This document shows, piece after piece, positions 52,386-57,747 of a stretch of 57,747 nucleotides of DNA. The translations under genes were made by a program, and so were the position numbers. Origin of the DNA: Mycolicibacter senuensis. GTDB lineage: Bacteria; Actinomycetota; Actinomycetes; Mycobacteriales; Mycobacteriaceae. The stretch lies in the NCBI RefSeq assembly GCF_002101885.1, contig NZ_LQPS01000010.1, positions 1 through 57,747 of the forward strand. Reading direction: 5' to 3'. The number at the start of each line of letters is the position of its first letter. Position 1 is the first letter of the stretch. Below the pieces are notes generated by a model. It did no database searches and was not told the DNA's origin. It worked only from the letters and a program-made list of their open reading frames with translations.

Positions 52386-53120
52386 ATGAGTACCACGATC
52401 GCGCTGGTGACCGGCGCCGGCTCGGGCATCGGCAAGGCCATCGCCCTGGCGTTCGCGGGCCAAGGTGACCGGGTGGTGGCCGCCGATCTCGACCAGCCGG
52501 CCGCCGAGGCCACCGCCCAGGCATACCCGGAGCTCATCACCGCGCTGCCGGTGGATATCGCCGATCGCGCCCGGGTCGACGAACTGCGCGATCGCACCCA
52601 CGCCGAGGTCGGTGTTCCCACCGTCGTGGTCAACGCGGCCGGATGGGATCGCACCGACCAATTCCTCAACGCCACCACCGAATTCGCCGAGAAGGTGGTG
52701 GCGATCAACTACCTCGGGCCGGTGCACTTGTGCGGTGCGTTCCTGCCCGGGATGATCGAGGCCGGCGGCGGTGGCCGGGTCGTGAACCTGGCCAGCGACG
52801 CCGGCCGGGTCGGCAGCTCCGGGGAGACGATCTATGCCGGCGCCAAGGGCGGTGTGATCGCACTGACCAAGTCACTGGCCCGGGAGATGGCGCGCCATCA
52901 CATCACCGTCAACTGCGTCTGCCCCGGCCCCACCGACACCCCGCTGTTCGACGCCCAGCCGGAGAAGCTGAAAGAGGCGCTGGTCAAAGCGATTCCGTTC
53001 CGGCGGCTGGCCCGCCCCGAGGAGGTCGCCGCGCCGGTGCTGTTCTTCGCCTCGGATGCCGCCTCGTTCATCACCGGACAGGTGATCAGCGTCAGCGGTG
53101 GCCTCACCATGGCCGGCTGA
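52386..53120 (+). CDS. SDR dehydrogenase, BadH-like (2-hydroxycyclohexanecarboxyl-CoA dehydrogenase type)
   Basis: A 244-residue short-chain dehydrogenase with NAD-binding TGAGSGIG near residues 10-17, VVNAAGWD, S...Y-x3-K (the GETIYAGAKGG box) and CPGPTDT. The blocks NLASDAGRVGSSGETIY and the end SVSGGLTMAG are strikingly like BadH, which oxidises the 2-hydroxy group of a cyclohexane-carboxyl-CoA. A beta-hydroxyacyl-CoA substrate with a ring is therefore likely, though plain 3-hydroxyacyl-CoA oxidation is possible. First gene of the operon; ATG 52386 follows GGCAGGAG. Confidence 0.8.
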   Translation: MSTTIALVTGAGSGIGKAIALAFAGQGDRVVAADLDQPAAEATAQAYPELITALPVDIADRARVDELRDRTHAEVGVPTVVVNAAGWDRTDQFLNATTEFAEKVVAINYLGPVHLCGAFLPGMIEAGGGGRVVNLASDAGRVGSSGETIYAGAKGGVIALTKSLAREMARHHITVNCVCPGPTDTPLFDAQPEKLKEALVKAIPFRRLARPEEVAAPVLFFASDAASFITGQVISVSGGLTMAG

Positions 53121-53161
53121 CCGGCAACACCTCATCAGCCCAACCAGTAAGGACGCCCCCG

Positions 53162-54337
53162 ATGACCACACCCGCCTTCGACGAACTCGACCCGCTGAGC
53201 CTGGATTCGCTGCTGTCCGACGACGAGATCGCGGTGCGCGACACCGTCGCGAAGTTCTGCGCCGAGCACGTGCTGCCCCACGTCGGCGAATGGTTCGAGA
53301 TCGGCGACCTGCCCGCCCGCGAACTGGCCCGCGAATTCGGCAAGCTGGGCCTGCTCGGGATGCACCTGCACGGCTACGGCTGCGGCGGCGCCTCTGCCGT
53401 GCACTACGGGCTGGCCTGCGTCGAACTCGAGGCCGCCGACTCCGGTATCCGCTCACTGGTGAGTGTGCAGGGCTCGCTGGCGATGTTCGCCATCCACCGC
53501 AACGGTTCCGAGGACCAGAAGCAGCGGTGGCTGCCGGGCATGGCCACCGGCGAGCTCATCGGCTGCTTCGGGCTGACCGAACCCGACGTCGGCTCCGATC
53601 CGGCCGCCATGAAGACCCGGGCCAGGCGCACCGGATCCGATTGGGTTCTCAACGGCCGCAAGATGTGGATCACCAACGGATCCATCGCCGACGTCGCCGT
53701 GGTGTGGGCGGCCACCGACGACGGCATCCGCGGCTTCGTCGTGCCCACCGACATCCCCGGGTTCACGGCGAACACGATTCACCACAAACTGTCCCTGCGA
53801 GCCTCTGTCACCAGCGAACTGGTGCTCGACGACGTGCGACTGCCCGCCGAGGCGATGCTGCCGCAGGCCCGCGGCGTCAGGGGGCCGCTGGAGTGCCTGT
53901 CCGAGGCCCGCTACGGAATCGTCTGGGGCGCAATGGGTGCGGCCCGCTCAGCCTGGCAGGCCGCCCGCGACTATGCCATGGCGCGTACCCAGTTCGGCAA
54001 ACCGATCGCCGGTTTCCAGCTCACCCAGGCCAAACTCGTCGACACCGCCGTCGAGCTGCACAAGGGTCAGCTGCTCTCGCTGCACCTGGGACGGCTCAAG
54101 GACTCCGTCGGCCTGCGCCCCGAGCAGGTCAGCCTCGGCAAGCTCAACAACACCCGCGAAGCGATCGAGATCTGTCGCACTGCGCGAACCATCCTGGGCG
54201 GTAACGGGATCTCGTTGGAATACCCGGTCATCCGGCACATGGTCAACCTGGAGTCGGTGCTGACCTACGAGGGCACCCCGGAGATGCACCAGCTGGTGCT
54301 GGGCAAAGCCTTCACCGGGCTTGCGGCATTCAACTGA
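53162..54337 (+). CDS. Acyl-CoA dehydrogenase, glutaryl-CoA dehydrogenase-like
   Basis: A 391-residue flavoprotein with acyl-CoA dehydrogenase motifs FGLTEPDVGSDP and the catalytic glutamate in TYEGT near the C-terminus. Blocks LRASVTSELVLDDVRLP, EARYGIVWGAMGAA and ILGGNGISLEYPVIRH resemble glutaryl-CoA dehydrogenases more than straight-chain FadE enzymes. It may oxidise a dicarboxyl or ring-derived acyl-CoA produced by this cluster. ATG 53162 is the start, after AAGGA. The next gene follows by 14 bases. Confidence 0.82.
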   Translation: MTTPAFDELDPLSLDSLLSDDEIAVRDTVAKFCAEHVLPHVGEWFEIGDLPARELAREFGKLGLLGMHLHGYGCGGASAVHYGLACVELEAADSGIRSLVSVQGSLAMFAIHRNGSEDQKQRWLPGMATGELIGCFGLTEPDVGSDPAAMKTRARRTGSDWVLNGRKMWITNGSIADVAVVWAATDDGIRGFVVPTDIPGFTANTIHHKLSLRASVTSELVLDDVRLPAEAMLPQARGVRGPLECLSEARYGIVWGAMGAARSAWQAARDYAMARTQFGKPIAGFQLTQAKLVDTAVELHKGQLLSLHLGRLKDSVGLRPEQVSLGKLNNTREAIEICRTARTILGGNGISLEYPVIRHMVNLESVLTYEGTPEMHQLVLGKAFTGLAAFN

Positions 54338-54351
54338 CCAGGGCAACTCCG

Positions 54352-55494
54352 ATGGCGCTGAGCTATACCCGAGAACATCAGCAGTTCCGCGAGACGGTCG
54401 CCGACTTCGTGCAGCGGACCGTCGTCGGGGCCCACCAGGACTGGGAGCGTTGCGGCGCGTGGGACCGCTCGCTGTTCACCATGGCCGGCGAGCTCGGTCT
54501 GCTGGGCTTCCCGGTACCCGAGGAGTTCGGCGGGCCCGGAGTGCACGACTACCGCTATCACGCGATCGTCATCGAGGAGTTGCAGCTGGCCGGCGCCGCC
54601 GCCGAAGCCGTCGCGTTCTCGCTGCAGAACGACGTGGTGCTGCCCTATCTGACCGACCTGACCACACCCGAGCAGCAGCGCCGCTGGCTGCCCGGCGTGG
54701 TGACCGGCGACACCGTGCTCGGGATCGCGATGACCGAACCCGGCGCCGGCAGCGACTTGGCCGGAATCCGCACCACCGCCCGCCGGGACGGCGACGACTA
54801 CGTGGTCAACGGCACCAAGACGTTCATCTCCAACGGCCAGACCGGTGATCTGTTCGTGGTCGCGGTGCGCACCGGCGAGGACCGGCACCGGGGGCTGTCG
54901 CTGCTGGTGGTCTCCGGCGACACCCCGGGCCTTCACCGCGGGCGCAACCTGGAGAAGATCGGGCTGCACGCCCAGGACACCTCCGAGCTGTCCTTCGCCG
55001 ACATGCGGGTGCCGGCCGCCAACCTGCTCGGTGCCGAAGGCCAGGGCTTCTACCAGCTGGTGCGCAACCTGCCCCAGGAGCGGCTGTCGCTGGGCGTCGG
55101 CGCGGTGGCCGCGGCCGAGGGCGTGCTGGCCCAGACCCTCGACTACGTCAAGGCGCGGCAAGCCTTCGGCTCCCCCATCGCGAGCTTCCAGAACACCCAG
55201 TTCGTGCTCGCCGAGATCGCCACCGAACTCGATGTGGCGCGCACCTTCCTCGACGACTGCATCGCGGCACACCTGGACGGCGAGCTGACCGCGGCACGGG
55301 CGGCCAAGTTGAAGTGGTGGAGTACCGAGTTGCAGGTCCGTACCGCCGACCGGTGCCTGCAGCTGTTCGGCGGCTACGGCTACATGCGCGAATACCCGGT
55401 GGCGCGAGCGTTCGTCGACGCCCGCATCCAGACCATCTACGGTGGCACGACCGAGATCATGAAGACGATCATCGCCAAGGACCTGGGCATCTGA
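54352..55494 (+). CDS. Acyl-CoA dehydrogenase (FadE type)
   Basis: A 380-residue acyl-CoA dehydrogenase with IAMTEPGAGSDLAGI, W-containing FAD contacts, QLFGGYGYMREYPVARAF and a terminal IYGGTTEIMK carrying the catalytic-glutamate region (T-T-E-I). These are typical of medium or long-chain FadE enzymes. It is distinct from the preceding enzyme and may carry out a second desaturation. Its stop and the next ATG share one base (TGATG), indicating coupling to the regulator. Confidence 0.88.
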   Translation: MALSYTREHQQFRETVADFVQRTVVGAHQDWERCGAWDRSLFTMAGELGLLGFPVPEEFGGPGVHDYRYHAIVIEELQLAGAAAEAVAFSLQNDVVLPYLTDLTTPEQQRRWLPGVVTGDTVLGIAMTEPGAGSDLAGIRTTARRDGDDYVVNGTKTFISNGQTGDLFVVAVRTGEDRHRGLSLLVVSGDTPGLHRGRNLEKIGLHAQDTSELSFADMRVPAANLLGAEGQGFYQLVRNLPQERLSLGVGAVAAAEGVLAQTLDYVKARQAFGSPIASFQNTQFVLAEIATELDVARTFLDDCIAAHLDGELTAARAAKLKWWSTELQVRTADRCLQLFGGYGYMREYPVARAFVDARIQTIYGGTTEIMKTIIAKDLGI

Positions 55495-56120
55495 TGGCCA
55501 TCGACTACGGCCGGTTGCCCGTCGAGGAGGCCGTCCGAGCGGCACGCACCGATTCCCGGCGCCGGCAGATCCTGGACGCCGCGGTGAACGTCATGCAGCA
55601 GACCGGCTTTCACCAGATGTCGATGCAGGATCTGGCGGCCGAGGCCAACGTCAGCGTCGGGCTGATCTACAAGTATTTCGGCGGCAAGGAGGATCTGCTG
55701 CTGGCGACGATCGTGCGGATCCAGGAGACATTCGCCGATCAGCTCGCCCCGGTCATCGCCGCGGCCGGCGCCGATCCGGTCGCGCAGTTGACCGCCGGAA
55801 TCCGCCGCTACATCGAGATCGTCGACGAGAACCTCGACGCCGTCGTACTCACCTACCGGGAGAGCCGCACCCTGGACGCGGCCGGGCGCGCCCAGATCAA
55901 AGAGCTCGAGATCGCCACTGCGGCACCGCTACGCACCGTGATCGAGACCGGGATCGCCGCGGGAACATTCGCCGAGGTGGATGTGGATCTGATGGTGTTC
56001 GACATCATGCTGCTGGCCCACGGCTGGGCGCTCAAGCACTGGCACTTCGGCGAGTTGTACAGCCTCGACGACTACATCGGCCTGCAGACCCGCTACGCGC
56101 TCAACTCGCTGCTGCGCTGA
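55494..56120 (+). CDS. TetR family regulator of the acyl-CoA cluster
   Basis: A 208-residue protein with the helix-turn-helix at about residues 22-70 ([23 protein letters not shown]) and a helical ligand domain. ATG 55494 overlaps the stop of the acyl-CoA dehydrogenase gene. It is the last gene of the operon, and the palindrome 52305-52322 at the operon start is its probable operator; an acyl-CoA intermediate would be the natural inducer. The end overlaps the converging CoA-transferase gene by 28 bases. Confidence 0.88.
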   Translation: MAIDYGRLPVEEAVRAARTDSRRRQILDAAVNVMQQTGFHQMSMQDLAAEANVSVGLIYKYFGGKEDLLLATIVRIQETFADQLAPVIAAAGADPVAQLTAGIRRYIEIVDENLDAVVLTYRESRTLDAAGRAQIKELEIATAAPLRTVIETGIAAGTFAEVDVDLMVFDIMLLAHGWALKHWHFGELYSLDDYIGLQTRYALNSLLR

Positions 56121-56746
56121 GGGGTGACCGGCGCACCGGTCTTGGTCACCACCTCGTCGTAGCTCACGCCCGGTGCCAGTTCCACCACCGCGAAGCCGGC
56201 TCCGGTGACGTCGAACACCCCGAGATCGGTGATCACCCGGCTCACCACACCGCGGCCGGTCAGCGGCAGGTCGCAGCTCGTAACCAGTTTGGCGGCACCG
56301 GTTTTGGTGACGTGTTCGGTGAGTACGATCACCCGCTCGACACCGCTGACCAGATCCATCGCGCCACCCATGCCCTTGACCATGGCGCCGGGCACCATCC
56401 AGTTGGCCAGGTCGCCGTTGGCGGCGACCTGCATGGCGCCCAGCACGGCCGCGTCGACGTGCCCGCCGCGGATCATCGCGAAACTCATCGCCGAGTCGAA
56501 GAACGATGCCCCGGGCAGTACCGTGACGGTCTGCTTGCCGGCGTTGATCAGGTCCGGGTCGACCTCGTCGTCGTACGGGAACGGCCCGACACCGAGGATG
56601 CCGTTCTCGGCGTGCAGCGTGATGGTCGAACCCTCGGGCAGGTGGCCGGGAATCAGCGTGGGCAGACCGATGCCCAGGTTGACGTAGTCGCCGTCGTGCA
56701 GTTCCTGTGCCGCCCGGGCGGCCATCTGGTCGCGGGACCAGCTCAT
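56093..56746 (-). CDS. CoA-transferase subunit B
   Basis: A 217-residue protein of the 3-oxoacid CoA-transferase beta family, with [10 protein letters not shown] and the catalytic glutamate in A-E-N-G-I-L-G-V-G near residue 47. ATG 56746 overlaps the subunit A stop by four bases; the frame stays open upstream but there is no reason to use it. The pair transfers CoA between succinyl- or acetyl-CoA and a carboxylic or 3-oxo acid, and may activate the substrate of the opposing dehydrogenase operon. Confidence 0.9.
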   Translation of the reverse strand: MSWSRDQMAARAAQELHDGDYVNLGIGLPTLIPGHLPEGSTITLHAENGILGVGPFPYDDEVDPDLINAGKQTVTVLPGASFFDSAMSFAMIRGGHVDAAVLGAMQVAANGDLANWMVPGAMVKGMGGAMDLVSGVERVIVLTEHVTKTGAAKLVTSCDLPLTGRGVVSRVITDLGVFDVTGAGFAVVELAPGVSYDEVVTKTGAPVTPQRSSELSA

Positions 56747-57519
56747 CTCGTGACCTCCCGTTCCCGGATGGTGCGCTTCTCGATGTCCTTGCGCGCCGAC
56801 TGTTCCGGGGTGAGCGCCACGATTCGCTTGACGAAGATCCCGGGCAGGTGAACCGCGTCGGGGTGCAGTTCTCCGACTTCGACGACCCGCTCGGCCTCGA
56901 CGATGGTGACCTGACCGGACATCGCTGCCGGCGGGTTGAAATTGCGTGCCGCCGCATGGAATTGACAGTTGCCCTCCCGGTCGGCGACCGCCGCGCGCAC
57001 CAAGGCGTAGTCGGTGACGATGCCCTCTTCGAGCACCATGTCGGTGCCCCGGAAGTTGCGGACCTCCTTGGCCGGCGAGGCGAGCGCAATACGGCCGTCC
57101 GGGTGATACCGCCACGGCAGTCCGCCGTCGGCGACGGCGGTCCCCACCCCGGTGGGGGTGAAGAAGGCGCCGATGCCGCTGCCGCCGGCGCGCATCCGTT
57201 CGGCCAGGGTGCCCTGCGGGGTGAGTTCGACGGTCAGCTCACCGGACAGGTACTGGCGGGCGAATTCCTTGTTCTCCCCGACGTAGGAGGCAATGACCCG
57301 GCTGATGCGCCGCGCGTCGAGCAGCAGGCCCAGCCCGGCGCCGTCGACCCCGCAGTTGTTGGACACGATGGTCAAGTCGGTTGCGCCCTGTTCGAGCAGC
57401 GCCTCGATGAGAAACCACGGGATGCCGGCAAGCCCGAAACCACCGACGGCCAGGCTAGCGCCGTCCGGGATGTCGGCGACCGCCGCGGCGGCCGATTCGA
57501 CCACTTTGTCCAGGCTCAT
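56743..57519 (-). CDS. CoA-transferase subunit A
   Basis: A 258-residue alpha subunit with [16 protein letters not shown] near residues 26-41, [22 protein letters not shown] and [11 protein letters not shown]. The usual GGFGLCGIPE appears as [13 protein letters not shown] 57519 has CTGGAG upstream. It is the first gene of a two-gene unit with subunit B. The substrate cannot be read from the sequence; a 3-oxoacid is the family default. Confidence 0.9.
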   Translation of the reverse strand: MSLDKVVESAAAAVADIPDGASLAVGGFGLAGIPWFLIEALLEQGATDLTIVSNNCGVDGAGLGLLLDARRISRVIASYVGENKEFARQYLSGELTVELTPQGTLAERMRAGGSGIGAFFTPTGVGTAVADGGLPWRYHPDGRIALASPAKEVRNFRGTDMVLEEGIVTDYALVRAAVADREGNCQFHAAARNFNPPAAMSGQVTIVEAERVVEVGELHPDAVHLPGIFVKRIVALTPEQSARKDIEKRTIREREVTR

Positions 57520-57669
57520 GATTGCTCCAGGTGATCGATGCGTGCGGAAGAGATCGCGTTGTCAACAGTAGTGATTCGATTTCCGACGGCCCTTAGCCGT
57601 GGCCGCAGTTATCCACAACTAGCGGCTGCCCGAAAGCTCGGGCCACGAAATTCCGATACTATCGCAAGT

Positions 57670-57747
57670 ATGTTCGAATCGAACTTGCCTTCGCCGGCCG
57701 CCCTCGGTGGTCTCGACAATGCGGGCCTGGTCGATGTCATGCAGAAC
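57670..57747 (+). CDS. Probable DUF222/HNH endonuclease (13E12 family), N-terminal fragment
   Basis: A frame beginning at ATG 57670 reaches the window edge after 26 codons. The opening MFESNLPSPAALGG with a following A-G-L-V-D resembles the start of mycobacterial 13E12/HNH proteins. A TACTAT -10-like hexamer lies at 57657-57662. The identification rests on the first residues only. Confidence 0.45.
   Translation, partial: MFESNLPSPAALGGLDNAGLVDVMQN

Noticed and set aside
57609..57617. TTATCCACA, identical to a DnaA box
   Set aside because: A single copy without neighbouring boxes, AT-rich unwinding region or dnaA/dnaN genes does not make an origin.

Overview
The window is high-GC DNA from a mycobacterium. 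This rests on gene content rather than any search: WhiB7, WhiB1, the AdnA/AdnB helicase-nuclease, mycoredoxin, MoeZ, PdtaS, SigH-RshA, the 24-residue ribosomal protein bL37 and a complete Mce operon are all recognisable. From about 11 kb to 50 kb the gene order follows, from memory, the M. tuberculosis Rv3193c-Rv3224 block, with local insertions and losses. The two flanks look accessory. No tRNA, rRNA, CRISPR array or insertion sequence was seen, and no stretch over 300 bases lacks a gene.

Region 1 (1-11061): the end of mceA and then mceB-mceF, each junction a 4-base stop/start overlap. Two Mce-associated membrane proteins, an RsiV/MPT64-like lipoprotein, a 59-residue membrane protein, two consecutive MpaB-type (DUF2236) oxygenases and a tandem-domain TetR regulator follow on the same strand. 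This reads as a lipid-import operon that carries its own candidate oxidative enzymes.

Region 2 (11089-20391): UPF0182 membrane protein, PDZ/Lon-like protease, zincin-type metalloprotease, a divergent acyltransferase/TetR pair sharing a palindromic operator, an orphan E1-like cyclodehydratase and an ABC1/UbiB kinase. Region 3 (20410-31879): whiB7 with a complete leader (WhiB7-type promoter, nearly leaderless 35-codon upstream ORF, intrinsic attenuator), then uvrD2, mycoredoxin, nudC, a K+ channel, adnB and adnA, which handle DNA repair and redox stress.

Region 4 (31937-45789): hydrolase, alkyltransferase-like protein, moeZ, DUF3152 protease-like protein, TetR, ferritin-like protein, DEAD-box helicase, ParA-like ATPase, phosphatase, entC, lipid kinase and whiB1. 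Region 5 (45864-50144): pdtaS, a biotinylated carrier protein, an exported protein, bL37, rshA-sigH with an autoregulatory SigH-type promoter, and a YbaK deacylase.

Region 6 (50168-52205) is a compact stress island: STAS protein, small membrane protein, CsbD protein and TetR regulator. It is punctuated by four copies of GTTTAC-N3-GTAAAC or a near match, one overlapping a strong SigF-type promoter. Region 7 (52268-57519) is a catabolic cluster: BadH-like dehydrogenase, two acyl-CoA dehydrogenases and a TetR regulator behind an AT-rich operator, facing a two-subunit CoA-transferase. The window ends in the first codons of a probable 13E12/HNH family gene.
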